A model generated the notes under the pieces. That model had not been told where the DNA came from and did no database searches. It saw only the letters and a program-made list of their open reading frames with translations. From NCBI RefSeq assembly GCF_025989125.1, contig NZ_JAPDNR010000001.1, positions 8,110,087-8,174,086 of the forward strand: a stretch of DNA of 64,000 nucleotides, read 5' to 3'. Every line of letters starts with the position of its first letter. Position 1 is the stretch's first letter. Positions 24,579 through 34,566 of the stretch are shown here, in pieces. The DNA comes from Chitinophaga nivalis. GTDB lineage: Bacteria; Bacteroidota; Bacteroidia; Chitinophagales; Chitinophagaceae. A program made the translations under genes and the position numbers.

Positions 24579-25901
24579 TTATTCCAGACCGAACAATCCT
24601 TTGTTCAGTACCTGCAGCGTTCTTTCTTTATACTGACCATTGATCAGGATAGAGATATTGTGTCTGCTGCCACCATAGGAAATCATGCGCAATGGAATTT
24701 CATCCATGGCATCAAACAGCTTGGTGATAATAGAAGGCGTTGCCGCTACTTCATTACCCACAATAGAAACGATGGTTTGATGATGATCCAGCTCTACGGT
24801 ACCGAAAGGCTGCAGCTCTTTCAGGATCTGATCCAGGTATTGTGCACTATCGATCGTGATGGATACGGCTACTTCGGAAGTAGTGATCATATCGATCGGT
24901 GTGCGGTACTTTTCGAATATTTCGAAGATCTTACGGAGGAAACCATATGCCAGCAACATTCTGCTGGATTTGATTTTGATGGCAATGATACCATCTTTGG
25001 CAGCTACCGCCTTCACACCATTGCCTTTAGGCATTTCGGTGATGATGGTACCTTTAGCTTCCGGCTGCATGGTGTTCAGCAATTTCACAGGAATGTTGAA
25101 GTGCTGTGCCGGCCAGATAGAAGCCGGGTGCAGGATCTTGGCGCCAAAGTAGGCCAGCTCCGCTGCTTCATCAAATGACAGCTGATCAATCGGGAAAGTC
25201 TTTTTCACTACCCGCGGATCATTGTTGTGCATACCGTCGATGTCTGTCCAGATCTGTACTTCAGATGCCTGGATAGCAGCACCAATCAGGGATGCAGAAT
25301 AATCACTGCCGCCTCGTTTCAGGTTATCTACTTCGCCTCTTGCATTGCGGCAGATATATCCCTGGGTGATAAATACTTTGTTGTCTTTATGCTGACTGAT
25401 GAGGTTCGCCAGTTTGATCTTGATTTTAGGGATCTCTGGTTCTTCGTGTTCATCAATGCTCATGAAATCCAGTGCAGGCAGGAGTACACCAGGAATACCG
25501 GCTTCTTCGAGATAGGCACAGAACAGGCGGGTAGACAGCAGTTCACCCTGTGCAAGGATATCTTTATTGAGGGCTTCATTAAAGGATATCTTCAGGATGA
25601 TATTCAGAAATTCGAAGTGTTCATCAATGATGGCCTTCGCGGCAGCGCGACCGGCTTCCTGCTTCACCAGTTCTTCCCCGAAAGTGCGGTAATGTTGCTC
25701 CAGCTTATCTATTTGCTGCTTTGCTTGTTCCTTCTTTCCTTCTGACAGTGACTGACTAATTTCCACCAGCGAGTTGGTGGTGCCTGACAGGGCAGACAGT
25801 ACCACAATTTTCTGATCGTTATCTGCGGTGATCAGCTGTGCTACCGACTGCATACGCTCTGGTTTTCCCACTGAGGTTCCACCAAATTTTAACACTTTCA
25901 T
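24579..25901 (-). CDS. lysC: Aspartate kinase (monofunctional, LysC type)
   Basis: Phosphorylates aspartate, the first step towards lysine, threonine, methionine and diaminopimelate. 440 residues. The kinase domain has the N-terminal VLKFGGTSVG, the FITQGYICRN segment, the substrate-binding LKRGGSDYSASLIGAA, and EAAELAYFGAKILHP. Two ACT domains follow (about 295-440; IIAIKIKSSRMLLAYGF and TIVSIVGNEV), as expected for a feedback-regulated aspartokinase. It is not fused to homoserine dehydrogenase, unlike the ThrA type. It stands alone with a strong terminator behind it. Confidence 0.95.
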   Translation of the reverse strand: MKVLKFGGTSVGKPERMQSVAQLITADNDQKIVVLSALSGTTNSLVEISQSLSEGKKEQAKQQIDKLEQHYRTFGEELVKQEAGRAAAKAIIDEHFEFLNIILKISFNEALNKDILAQGELLSTRLFCAYLEEAGIPGVLLPALDFMSIDEHEEPEIPKIKIKLANLISQHKDNKVFITQGYICRNARGEVDNLKRGGSDYSASLIGAAIQASEVQIWTDIDGMHNNDPRVVKKTFPIDQLSFDEAAELAYFGAKILHPASIWPAQHFNIPVKLLNTMQPEAKGTIITEMPKGNGVKAVAAKDGIIAIKIKSSRMLLAYGFLRKIFEIFEKYRTPIDMITTSEVAVSITIDSAQYLDQILKELQPFGTVELDHHQTIVSIVGNEVAATPSIITKLFDAMDEIPLRMISYGGSRHNISILINGQYKERTLQVLNKGLFGLE

Positions 25902-25981
25902 CTGAATATGATTTGTTTTTGCTTAGTTACCGAAATCCAGCACAAGCCTTATTCCGGGAGGGTTAATATGAATGATTGCGA

Positions 25982-27055
25982 TTAGAAATTCAATTTAAAT
26001 TTCGCAGCTACCTCCTGCATATCTTTTACTACCGGGGCTAAGACCGGAATCCCATTTTCCAGGCGATGCTGTTGCATCTCCCTTTCCGGGTCTCCGGGTA
26101 TTAATACCTGCTCACCTGCTACAGGGGTGGCAGCTCTAAAGCGGCTGATCCAATTATCCATGTGAGACTTAAATTCATCTGCCGGGCGGAAGGCATCTAC
26201 GCGCATCGCGCCGAAGAAATGTCCCAGTCCTTCTCCTACCGGATCGGGCGCCAATGGCAGAAAACTCACGAATGGCGGTGCCCACGGACCATAGTTGGCA
26301 CCTGAAAGAACGGCCGAAAATACATCAACAATTGCTCCCAAACAATACCCTTTATGACTTCCGTGATCCCGGTCACCTCCCAGCGGCAGCAAAGCGCCGC
26401 CTGCTTTCAGTTCGTGCGGGTTGGTACTGCTGTTACCTTCTTTATCCTGTATCCAGCCATATGGTGCTTCCTGATTTTTACGTTGTAAAATTTCCAGTTT
26501 ACCATTGGCCGCAGTGGTGGTAGCAAAATCCGCTACAAACGCCGGCTGCTCCTTAGCGGGAATAGCTACGGCAATCGGATTGGTACCCAACATCCGTTCT
26601 GTGGAGAACGTAGGTGCTACCAGTGGACTGGCATTGGTCATCGCCATGCCAATCATATCCTGGTCCAGCGCCTTCATGGCGTGATAACCGGCAATACCGA
26701 AGTGGTTGGAATTTTTCACACTCACCCAGCCGGTACCCGCTACTGCTGCCTTTCGCATGGCCACTTCCATCGCAAAAGGAGCTACTACCAGGCCTAAACC
26801 TGCGTCGCCATCCACTACTGCGGTACTGGGTGTTTCATGCACAATCCGGATATCCGGGCGGCTGTTGATACGGCCGGCTTCCCATAAACGTACATATCCC
26901 GACAAACGGGCTACACCATGAGAGTCGATTCCCCGTAAATCTGCGGCTACCAATACTTCACTGGCCAATGCAGCCTGTTCTACCGGGCAACCCATGTGAA
27001 TAAACACTTCCCGGGTGAACTCCCTTAAATGATGATAAGAAAAAATATGTTCCAT
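25982..27055 (-). CDS. Ldh-family (malate/L-lactate/ureidoglycolate type) oxidoreductase
   Basis: NAD(P)-dependent dehydrogenase of the malate/L-sulfolactate/ureidoglycolate (Ldh2) family, which is unrelated to ordinary MDH/LDH. 357 residues. Diagnostic blocks: ADLRGIDSHGVARLSGYV with the catalytic His, VKNSNHFGIAGYHAM, and the cofactor loop GGDRDHGSHKGYCLG. The substrate cannot be decided from sequence; L-sulfolactate is worth noting because a phosphosulfolactate synthase gene lies at 58035-58799. It starts 11 bases after the DUF3467 gene, so the two form an operon. Confidence 0.88.
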   Translation of the reverse strand: MEHIFSYHHLREFTREVFIHMGCPVEQAALASEVLVAADLRGIDSHGVARLSGYVRLWEAGRINSRPDIRIVHETPSTAVVDGDAGLGLVVAPFAMEVAMRKAAVAGTGWVSVKNSNHFGIAGYHAMKALDQDMIGMAMTNASPLVAPTFSTERMLGTNPIAVAIPAKEQPAFVADFATTTAANGKLEILQRKNQEAPYGWIQDKEGNSSTNPHELKAGGALLPLGGDRDHGSHKGYCLGAIVDVFSAVLSGANYGPWAPPFVSFLPLAPDPVGEGLGHFFGAMRVDAFRPADEFKSHMDNWISRFRAATPVAGEQVLIPGDPEREMQQHRLENGIPVLAPVVKDMQEVAAKFKLNF

Positions 27056-27066
27056 CGGATCTGTAG

Positions 27067-27381
27067 TTATGCCTGAGCGGTTGGACCTCCAAAATTCATA
27101 GGCACGGAAACAGGTTCCTGATCCTGAATAGTACCGTGTACGGATTCGTATTTTTTGATATTATCCAGCATGGCCTTCATGAAACGTTTTGCATGCTGCG
27201 GAGTGAGTATAATACGGGATTTGACTTTTGCCTTCGGCAGACCAGGCATCACGTTAACAAAATCCACTACAAATTCTGCGTTGGAATGGGTAATGATAGC
27301 CAGATTCGCATACTGCCCTTCTGCAATTTCTTCATTCAACTCAATATTAAGCTGATTCTGTTCTTCATGCTGATTTTCCAT
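27067..27381 (-). CDS. DUF3467 protein
   Basis: Small acidic cytoplasmic protein of 104 residues. The conserved block EGQYANLAIITHSNAEFVVDF, then VMPGLPKAKVKSRIILTPQHAKRF with LLxxLxxxI-type helices, matches DUF3467, a family widespread in Bacteroidota. Its function is unknown. It is first in an operon with the Ldh-family gene. A -7 element (TATTTTTG) lies 20 bases upstream, overlapping the terminator of the preceding SusCD unit. Confidence 0.85.
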   Translation of the reverse strand: MENQHEEQNQLNIELNEEIAEGQYANLAIITHSNAEFVVDFVNVMPGLPKAKVKSRIILTPQHAKRFMKAMLDNIKKYESVHGTIQDQEPVSVPMNFGGPTAQA

Positions 27382-27400
27382 GTTGTAAGATTTAGCGGTA

Positions 27401-27442
27401 CAAAAATAAAAAAAGAGGGCTCAAATGAGCCCTCTTTTTTTA
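27401..27442 (-). terminator. Terminator of SusCD operon overlapping the DUF3467 promoter
   Basis: A-run, AGAGGGCTCA-AA-TGAGCCCTCT, T-run at 27409-27442: a symmetrical intrinsic terminator, able to work on both strands, 17 bases after the susD stop. The sequence TATTTTTG on the minus strand (27408-27401) joins its end and fits the -7 element of the DUF3467-Ldh operon. Confidence 0.85.
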
Positions 27443-27458
27443 TTTGCTGTCAAATGTC

Positions 27459-28784
27459 TTACTGATCCCACCACATTCTGGTCGTCAAAGTGATACCAGT
27501 AGGCACATTACTCTCATTGTAGGATAACTCTGTCTGTGGATAAGGTAATCTTCTGGGAATCGGTTTATCGCCGTTTTTGGAGACTAATGCCGGAATACCC
27601 GTCCGACGCCAATCGGTATATGCTTCCGGTTGCAGGTACAAAGCATAATACTTCTGCGTTAAGATAAGTTTCAGTTTATCTGTTGCTGCATCAAAACTCA
27701 CTTCCGGATGGCTCAGGTAATTACCGATCGCTGCACCCACTTTTAAAAATGAGCCTTTCACTCCTGCCTCATAAAAAGCTTTGGCTTCTGCATGATGTCC
27801 CAGTCGCTCGTGTGCTTCTGCCAGGATAAACTGCAATTCATAACTGGAAAGAAATATCACCGGAGATGTTTTATTGCCATAGAAGCTACCCGGCCGGTAC
27901 CGGCTTACCCGGCTATCTCCCAGCGCCTGCATGGATTTAATAAGATAGGAACTTTCATAGGCCACATAGCCACCACGTGTTACATTGAACTGGTAAATGG
28001 GATTCGCCCGGGAAGGGTCTGACAGAAACACCACCTGCGCGTCATCTGCTTCCTGCGTGATGATACCGCCCGGCGCCGCGGCGGCGGCAATCACCTTCTG
28101 CGCAAAACCGGCCGCATCTTTTTTAGTTTGATGAATCAATAACCGCAACCGGTAAGAGTTGGCAAACTGTATCCATTTCTGTACATCGCCTTCAAATATG
28201 ACATCATTAACATCCGGCTGAATACCCAGTGCCGGCTGATTCAGATCTGCAATCGCCCCTGTCAGCAAACCATCGATCGTTTTATACAAGTCTTCCTGCT
28301 TATCATATTTCGATTTAAAATCAAAATTGGCGCCCTTAAAAGCATCACTGTAAGGCACATCCCCCCACATATCGGTAACCGTACCCAGTACATAGGCAGT
28401 CAGTATTTTACTGGTGCCGCTGTAATGATAATACTTCTTTTCTTCTGCCAGGCGGCGCAACTCTACCAGGTTCAGCAAAATCCCCTGATACATATTACTC
28501 CAGGAGTTGGAAAAATTATCGGCTACCAGCAGGTAGTTCTGATAGGAAGCAAACTGCTGGCTGGCGCCATCCGTCTGGTTAGACAGGATACTGGCTACCA
28601 ACGCGAAGTCGGCGCCACCGATTGTATAGGCAGCCGTTACTTCCGCACCTGTTAAAATAGAGGCTGGCGGCGCTACTACAGGTCTGTCCGGATCCGTATT
28701 TACATCCAGGTATTTTTTACAGCTGCTGCTCATGATCAAAGCCATTGCCCCTATCGTCAGCGCTAATTTATGTATGCATTTCAT
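27459..28784 (-). CDS. SusD/RagB-like outer-membrane nutrient-binding lipoprotein
   Basis: 441 residues with a lipoprotein signal peptide ending at Cys22 (MALIMSSSCKK). The mature N-terminus (LDVNTDPDRPVVAPPASIL) and the C-terminal segment LILTQKYYALYLQPEAYTDW followed by RRTGIPALVS and RRLPYPQTELSYNESN are typical of the SusD-like type 2 family rather than classical starch SusD. SusD proteins cap a SusC transporter and bind its substrate. It is 26 bases downstream of susC. There is no glycoside hydrolase or sulfatase nearby, so the substrate is unknown and may be a peptide or another non-glycan ligand. Confidence 0.92.
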   Translation of the reverse strand: MKCIHKLALTIGAMALIMSSSCKKYLDVNTDPDRPVVAPPASILTGAEVTAAYTIGGADFALVASILSNQTDGASQQFASYQNYLLVADNFSNSWSNMYQGILLNLVELRRLAEEKKYYHYSGTSKILTAYVLGTVTDMWGDVPYSDAFKGANFDFKSKYDKQEDLYKTIDGLLTGAIADLNQPALGIQPDVNDVIFEGDVQKWIQFANSYRLRLLIHQTKKDAAGFAQKVIAAAAAPGGIITQEADDAQVVFLSDPSRANPIYQFNVTRGGYVAYESSYLIKSMQALGDSRVSRYRPGSFYGNKTSPVIFLSSYELQFILAEAHERLGHHAEAKAFYEAGVKGSFLKVGAAIGNYLSHPEVSFDAATDKLKLILTQKYYALYLQPEAYTDWRRTGIPALVSKNGDKPIPRRLPYPQTELSYNESNVPTGITLTTRMWWDQ

Positions 28785-28810
28785 GATCTGTTCAATTTTA
28801 AATCAGGGAA

Positions 28811-31800
28811 TTAGAAATCCAGTTTTACACTGAAACCATAGGTTTTTGTACCGGGATTATTGAAATAATCAAACCCCTGTGCTTCCTGGGTACCAAATAA
28901 ACTGGTTTCGGGATCTACGCCGGTGTAGTTGGTTTTCAGCCACAGGTTTCTTGCAGTAGCCGTTACCGTTATAGCCTGGAACCAGGGCTTTTGTTTGAAG
29001 AATGCTTTACCGGTAAAGCGATAACCGAGTGACAGTTCCCGCAGGCGTATCCAGCTGGCGTCCTGTACAAAAGGTTCGTTCACGGTGAAGCCACTGCCGA
29101 TACTGGTATAGTAACGCTGATCCAGCTTTCCTTTGAGGTCATTCGCCTCGCCCTTGGATATCAGCTGACCGTTATCATCCAGGTGACCTTTTATCCCTTC
29201 AAAAACTTTCTCTGTATTTCTATCCAATGTGTTGGCACTGGTACCGAAATTCGTCATAGCGCCCCAGGTACCATTCCAGATATCGAATTTCTGCCGGGTT
29301 TCAAACAATACAGATAAGGTAAATCCTTTGTAGGAAAAATTATTGGCAACCGATCCTGTCCATTTAGGGTTTACATCGCCCAGGTATTGCAGGGGCGCAT
29401 ATAATATCGGCAAACCATAAGAACCATCACCGGGTTGTCCCTGGTCGTTGATCACGAGCCTGCCCTGATCATCGCGCAGGTAACCGGTACCATACAGGGA
29501 GCCATATTGCTTACCTACAATGGCTGATACAAATATGCCGGTGAATCCATTAAAATCGAAACGATCAATTCCTTTGGCCAGTTCCACCACTTTGTTCCTG
29601 TTCTGTGCATAATTGATGCTGAGATTCCAGTTAAAATCGCGGGTACGCACCGGTTGTACGTTTACGGTAACTTCATGTCCCTGATTGGTCATAGAAGCCG
29701 CATTGAGGTATACAGAGCTGTAACCGCTGGTAGGCGCTACCGATACGGCATTCAGCAGATCTTTACTTTTTCCGTTGTAATAGGTATAATCAACAGATAC
29801 CCGGTTATCCCAAAAACGCAGTTCTGCACCCAGCTCAAACTGATTCGTTCTTTCTGCCGTCAGGTCGGGATTGCCCAGGGTATTGCTTTTGGAGTAACCT
29901 ACCAGGCCATTGAAAGGGAAGGTAATACCGCCTGTCCAACCATCGGCGGGAGCTGTTCTGGTATAGTAATTCTGCAGGCTGTATGGATTCAGGCCCCTTC
30001 CCACGCTGGAATAAGCCAGCCTTAATTTACCAAATGAAAAGACGTTATTTTCCAGCCGCAAGGCATCAGAGAACACATAACTCACACTGGCAGCCGGATA
30101 AAAGAAGAATTGATTTTTCACCGGTAACGTGCTGTTTCCTTCATAGCGGCCGGTGAGTTCCAGGAAGAGATAATTTTTGAAACCGATATTCGCCTTACCG
30201 TAAAAGGCTACCTTCCGCTGCTGACTGTTGGAAATGGAGAGGGTATTGCTACCGGTGTTGGTAATACCCTGAAAATCGTTACCACTCAAGCCATCCCCCT
30301 GGGTATGCAGGTACTTTGTCGTATAGTCATACAGGTTCTGACCTACCAGTAACGAATAATCGAAATCATGCGTTTTTTTGGTGAAGGTGGCAAAGATATC
30401 GTTATTGATCAGCAAAGTGGTACGTTGATCTTCGAAATATTGTCCATCCGGAAAACCGGCAGAGAATTTTGAATAGATCTGTTTACGGTTATCGAAAGAG
30501 TAGTCGCCTCCAAATCTTTCTGTAATAGATAACCATTCAAATGGTTTAAAGATAACGCCGACATTACCGAATACGCGATGAACATTATCGCGGTAAGGGT
30601 TCATATTCACAGTCCAGTAAGGGTTATCATATACGCCGCGGCCGCGGTAACTGCGTTGTTCGCCTAAACCATCTCCGAGGATGTAGGCCGACGGATCGGT
30701 AGCACCTGAAATACCATTGCTGTTATCGAAGGTGGGGGGCGTTCTCAGTAATCCCAGCATCACCCCACTGATGTTACTACCCTGTTGCGGCCGGCGGCCA
30801 CCAGAGTTGGCATAATTGACAGAGGTAACAACATTGAGTTTATTGTTGAACTTATAGTCGGTAGAGAAAGCGATGGTTGTTTTTTTGAAATTCGTCAGCG
30901 GAATAATCCCTTCCTGGTTGTAATACGAACCAGAAATACGATAGCCCAGCGATGTATTGCCACCGCTGAGTGACAGGTTATGCAGCACGCCTACGCCGGT
31001 ACGAAAGAAATCATAGGGATCGTATACTTCTGCTTTTTTACCACCGGGGTTACTGCTTTTACCTACCAGCCGGCCATTTCTGTTCCAGAGGTAAGTACCG
31101 TCTCCATCGTAAACCAGGGTATCGATTTCCGGCCCAAAAGAGTAAGCGTTGGAACCTCCGGGTGGAATATAATCCGGCGCAGCTATTCCGCCTCTGAATC
31201 CCTGCGCATATTTATTTTGTCTGTCTGGTAATTTATTGACCTTATCAAAGTTCATGGTCACACCATAGGATAAATTAAAGGTCTTCCCTTCTGCGCTGCG
31301 CTTTCCTTTTTTGGTGGTGATAATCACCACGCCATTGGAGGCGGAACTGCCGTATAATGCCGCTGCTGCAGGCCCTTTGAGCAGGGTAATGTTTTCCACA
31401 TCATCCGGGTTGATATCTACCATCCTGTTTGACTGGGTTACCCCACCTGTACCACTGCCATCACCAGCGGTATTGGTTTCACTGTTATCTACAGGCAGTC
31501 CGTCGATAACAAAAAGTGGCTGGTTGCTACCTACAATTGTGGTGGCACCCCGCATCTGCACTCTCACAGGTGCGCCAGGTGTGCCGGAGGCCGTAATGAT
31601 GTTAGCACCAGCCACTTTACCGGAAAGGGAACTGAGGGGATTAGAAGGAGCTGTTCGCGTCATGGCTTCACCGGAAATATCCTGTGCCGCATATCCTAAA
31701 GTCACTTTTTCCTGTTTGATACCGAGTGCGGTTACGACTACCACCTGCAATTCCTTGGTGTCTATTTGCAGTACGATAGTAACCCGGGACTCGCTGCCCA

Positions 31801-32050
31801 CCTGTACTTCCTGTGTCTGATAACCGTTACTTCTAACGATAAACACCGTTTGATTGTCTTTGACATTAATACTGAAATGACCTTTCTCATCAGTAGTGGT
31901 ACCGGTGGTAGTGCCTTTGATCTGGATCGCAACAAGTGGTAAGGGATTTCCATCACTACCTGTTACTGCGCCGGTTACCTGCCGCTGCTGGGCTTGGGCC
32001 TGGCTTACAATTGCCAGGGGTATGGCAAAAAGAAGTAGCATCTTTTTCAT
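28811..32050 (-). CDS. SusC/RagA-type TonB-dependent outer-membrane transporter
   Basis: 1079 residues, signal peptide MKKMLLLFAIPLAIVSQAQA. A carboxypeptidase-D regulatory-like domain (about 22-100, VTGAVTGSDGNPLPLVAIQI) is followed by a TonB-box-like VVVTALGI and a plug domain (about 115-245) containing QPLFVIDGLPVDNS and GPAAAALYGSSASNGVVIITTKKG. A large beta-barrel ends in Phe (YGFSVKLDF), as expected for BAM-assembled barrels. It imports an unknown substrate with the SusD partner. No clear TAnnTTTG element was found upstream. Confidence 0.96.
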   Translation of the reverse strand: MKKMLLLFAIPLAIVSQAQAQQRQVTGAVTGSDGNPLPLVAIQIKGTTTGTTTDEKGHFSINVKDNQTVFIVRSNGYQTQEVQVGSESRVTIVLQIDTKELQVVVVTALGIKQEKVTLGYAAQDISGEAMTRTAPSNPLSSLSGKVAGANIITASGTPGAPVRVQMRGATTIVGSNQPLFVIDGLPVDNSETNTAGDGSGTGGVTQSNRMVDINPDDVENITLLKGPAAAALYGSSASNGVVIITTKKGKRSAEGKTFNLSYGVTMNFDKVNKLPDRQNKYAQGFRGGIAAPDYIPPGGSNAYSFGPEIDTLVYDGDGTYLWNRNGRLVGKSSNPGGKKAEVYDPYDFFRTGVGVLHNLSLSGGNTSLGYRISGSYYNQEGIIPLTNFKKTTIAFSTDYKFNNKLNVVTSVNYANSGGRRPQQGSNISGVMLGLLRTPPTFDNSNGISGATDPSAYILGDGLGEQRSYRGRGVYDNPYWTVNMNPYRDNVHRVFGNVGVIFKPFEWLSITERFGGDYSFDNRKQIYSKFSAGFPDGQYFEDQRTTLLINNDIFATFTKKTHDFDYSLLVGQNLYDYTTKYLHTQGDGLSGNDFQGITNTGSNTLSISNSQQRKVAFYGKANIGFKNYLFLELTGRYEGNSTLPVKNQFFFYPAASVSYVFSDALRLENNVFSFGKLRLAYSSVGRGLNPYSLQNYYTRTAPADGWTGGITFPFNGLVGYSKSNTLGNPDLTAERTNQFELGAELRFWDNRVSVDYTYYNGKSKDLLNAVSVAPTSGYSSVYLNAASMTNQGHEVTVNVQPVRTRDFNWNLSINYAQNRNKVVELAKGIDRFDFNGFTGIFVSAIVGKQYGSLYGTGYLRDDQGRLVINDQGQPGDGSYGLPILYAPLQYLGDVNPKWTGSVANNFSYKGFTLSVLFETRQKFDIWNGTWGAMTNFGTSANTLDRNTEKVFEGIKGHLDDNGQLISKGEANDLKGKLDQRYYTSIGSGFTVNEPFVQDASWIRLRELSLGYRFTGKAFFKQKPWFQAITVTATARNLWLKTNYTGVDPETSLFGTQEAQGFDYFNNPGTKTYGFSVKLDF

Positions 32051-32496
32051 AAAAAAGATTCAGATTTTGGTTGAAAGAAAGAAAAGCGGGAGGTGGCTCC
32101 CTATTCATATTTTATACGTAAATACAGCAACTAAGGGTTATCCGCATACCATTCCCGGTACCGTATACCCCATATATGGCATAGCACTGATGGTTATTTT
32201 ATTTAACCTGGTTATTTGGATTTTCTCCACTCAATAATAAATGATAAATGAAAACAACGGCAACAGGTATTGTCTTTTCCCAGGGTCCAGCGTCTTGTAG
32301 CAGCGCCTCTCTCATAAACTAAACCCAATTTAGATTTTGGTTGAACAGACACAAGTTATAAAAAAAAAGGACTTTATTATATTTCCGCTTCCGCTTATTT
32401 TTTTTGTGAGATTATTTTACTGCTCAAAAAACTGATAATCAGATATCTATTTTTTGAAAAAAAATATTCACGCCTGAATTATCTGCTTTTCTTTTA
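32051..32496. other. 446-base region upstream of susC, with 14-bp direct repeats
   Basis: AGATTTTGGTTGAA occurs at 32062-32075 and again at 32332-32345, 270 bases apart, each followed on the minus strand (12 and 17 bases later) by an ATG-containing stretch: the true susC start and an orphan ATG at 32315. The orphan frame has only 38 codons and no family likeness. The region probably holds the susC leader; I see no consensus promoter. Confidence 0.45.
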
Positions 32497-34566
32497 TCAG
32501 AATAGTTGCTGTAACTGACATTGCCACATTGTTTTATGATTTCCTTCCATGACATCATATCCGCTCCCTATCGCAGATGCTCCCGGGTAAAGGGTTTGAT
32601 GGCATCTTAACCAACAGGATAGCCGCCGGTTTATTTTCCATTTCAGGTTCCCGTAATACTGCCATCCATTACCATACAGCATGGATACCGCATTATCATA
32701 CAGTACACTGCTTTCTGCTGCGTAGATGCGGGTATCATAGCTATCGGCAAAAAAACGTGTTATCCTGACATTTACCTGCAAGGGCAGCTGTTGGAAATGA
32801 TAACTCACTTCCTGGTACAACAACCATCCCTGCTGTATAGCTGCACTAGTATGCCACCGGCTATACTCCAACCTGGTTCGTATTCCTAATTTTTTCCCCG
32901 GCTGCCGGCTCCATTGCAAACGTATATGCTGCTGCGTTACAGGCGCAGTTACTTTCATCGGATTGTCCGGCAGTGTGGTATTTTCTTCACTTTGCCGGTA
33001 GTGATAAGTGAGTATCGTTGTTACTTTTTTGTTGGGAGTGTAGGTACCTTGTACAAAAAATGTTTTACCGGTACCAGGCGCGTTGGCGCGATACTTCAAC
33101 CACGGAAACCGGAAGAGATCTGCGTAGGTGTCCAGTTTCAGCCGGGCATGCAGCCTTACCGAAAGCGCCGTATACCATCCATTTTCGTTGACGGTACGGT
33201 AATTATCACCGAAGCCTTTAGCATATAAAGCCTGATAGGCACGGTCGTAATAACGATACACCATCGCCATATCTATAGCAGGCGCGATAGTGGTCAGCAA
33301 GCCTTGTACGATTGCCGGTTTTCCATTATCACTCCACGCAGCTTCTCCGAAAAGATGTACATTTTTCCAACTACCGGCATAGTCTACACTGGCACCTAAT
33401 AATTGCTGCCCATTGAAATCAAACTGATTATACGGCAATAATGTTTTCTGCCAACCGGGTACAAAGCTGTGCCAGATCACATTAGCGCCGGCCTGCCATC
33501 TGCCGGCAGTAAGCCGGAGATTACCACCGGCACTGCGTTGTTGTACTACACCCCGTTTGGCGATCTCATTAATGGAGCGGTGATAACCACTGCTCATCAC
33601 TGCGGTAGCAATACGTTCGTCTTCCAATGTATCAGTGCTGCCATCTAGCAGTCGATGTGAAACGAAACCGGTGAGTTGTAATTTTTGCTGTTGCAGGGTT
33701 ATAGCCGCGCCTCTGAAAAAATAAAATTCGCCGGCAGATGTATAAGGCCGCAAGACCTCCCCTTCTCTTTTTATCTGCATCACAGCAGCTCCTTTTCCAT
33801 AGGCCTGGGATTGCCAGTTCAACAGGCCCTGCCCCATGCTGATGGTATAGTCACCCAATGCCAGTGCTTTTATTTTTCCGGGGGTATTGATAAAAATATG
33901 TGCGCTGTAAAAATCAAAACCCAGTCGTTGGGCGCCTTTAAAAAATGCTTCGCCGGCATCTTTCTCCATGACAACACCGGCACTGATATAATGTGAAAAA
34001 TTATAACGGTAACGGATAAACATTTTTCCCGGACTTCCCCGGTAATAAGGTAAGGTACTGTCGGTATGCTGATAACCTTTTGCTTTCTCCATGACCTGTC
34101 CGTAGCGCATCAGCAAGGAGTGATCACCTTTATGCAGATAGTCGCGCAGGGAATAATGCGGCGCCAAGTCGTTGCCCACCGCTACATATGGCAGGATGCG
34201 GCGGATCAGTTCCGGATCAAAACCGGGTATCGCCTGTAGTTCATAAATACTGACCAGTTCTCCCAATAGCTGCCGGTAGCGCAGGAAATTATTGATCTGT
34301 ACCGGCGTGAGTATACCTAGTGACTGCAGCATGGCTTCATCTGCCCGGTTCAAGGGAATCTTATGCCGGGCCAGCGTATTTAACCGCTGCCATTGTGCAT
34401 CATCTTCCTGCACCGTGGTGGTATTTTCCATTTCCTGTTCCAGGTTATTTTCCAGCACGGCAGGCATGGGCACTTCCTCCTGGCGGCGGGCAGTGGCCGG
34501 CAGCAGGCATAACAGCAGGCCGGTACAACAAATTATTCTGCGGCAGGTGTTGCGGATCGTTGCCAT
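32497..34566 (-). CDS. Helix-hairpin-helix domain protein with predicted outer-membrane beta-barrel
   Basis: 689 residues with a signal peptide (hydrophobic core CCTGLLLCLLPATA). Residues about 70-130 hold two helix-hairpin-helix motifs of the ComEA type (IPLNRADEAMLQSLGILTP and ELQAIPGFDPELIRRILPYV). The remaining 500 residues alternate aromatic and polar residues in beta-strand fashion (FIRYRYNFSHYISAGVVMEK, LKLDTYADLFRFPWLKY) and the protein ends QCQLQQLF, a barrel-like C-terminal Phe. This architecture recurs in Bacteroidota but its role is not established as far as I know. Its start overlaps the preceding gene by 34 bases, indicating coupled expression. Confidence 0.75.
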   Translation of the reverse strand: MATIRNTCRRIICCTGLLLCLLPATARRQEEVPMPAVLENNLEQEMENTTTVQEDDAQWQRLNTLARHKIPLNRADEAMLQSLGILTPVQINNFLRYRQLLGELVSIYELQAIPGFDPELIRRILPYVAVGNDLAPHYSLRDYLHKGDHSLLMRYGQVMEKAKGYQHTDSTLPYYRGSPGKMFIRYRYNFSHYISAGVVMEKDAGEAFFKGAQRLGFDFYSAHIFINTPGKIKALALGDYTISMGQGLLNWQSQAYGKGAAVMQIKREGEVLRPYTSAGEFYFFRGAAITLQQQKLQLTGFVSHRLLDGSTDTLEDERIATAVMSSGYHRSINEIAKRGVVQQRSAGGNLRLTAGRWQAGANVIWHSFVPGWQKTLLPYNQFDFNGQQLLGASVDYAGSWKNVHLFGEAAWSDNGKPAIVQGLLTTIAPAIDMAMVYRYYDRAYQALYAKGFGDNYRTVNENGWYTALSVRLHARLKLDTYADLFRFPWLKYRANAPGTGKTFFVQGTYTPNKKVTTILTYHYRQSEENTTLPDNPMKVTAPVTQQHIRLQWSRQPGKKLGIRTRLEYSRWHTSAAIQQGWLLYQEVSYHFQQLPLQVNVRITRFFADSYDTRIYAAESSVLYDNAVSMLYGNGWQYYGNLKWKINRRLSCWLRCHQTLYPGASAIGSGYDVMEGNHKTMWQCQLQQLF

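Noticed and set aside
32199..32315. 38-codon minus-strand frame upstream of susC
   Set aside because: It has an ATG after a repeat of the susC leader, but composition and lack of any likeness give no support for a real peptide; kept only as a finding about the repeat.
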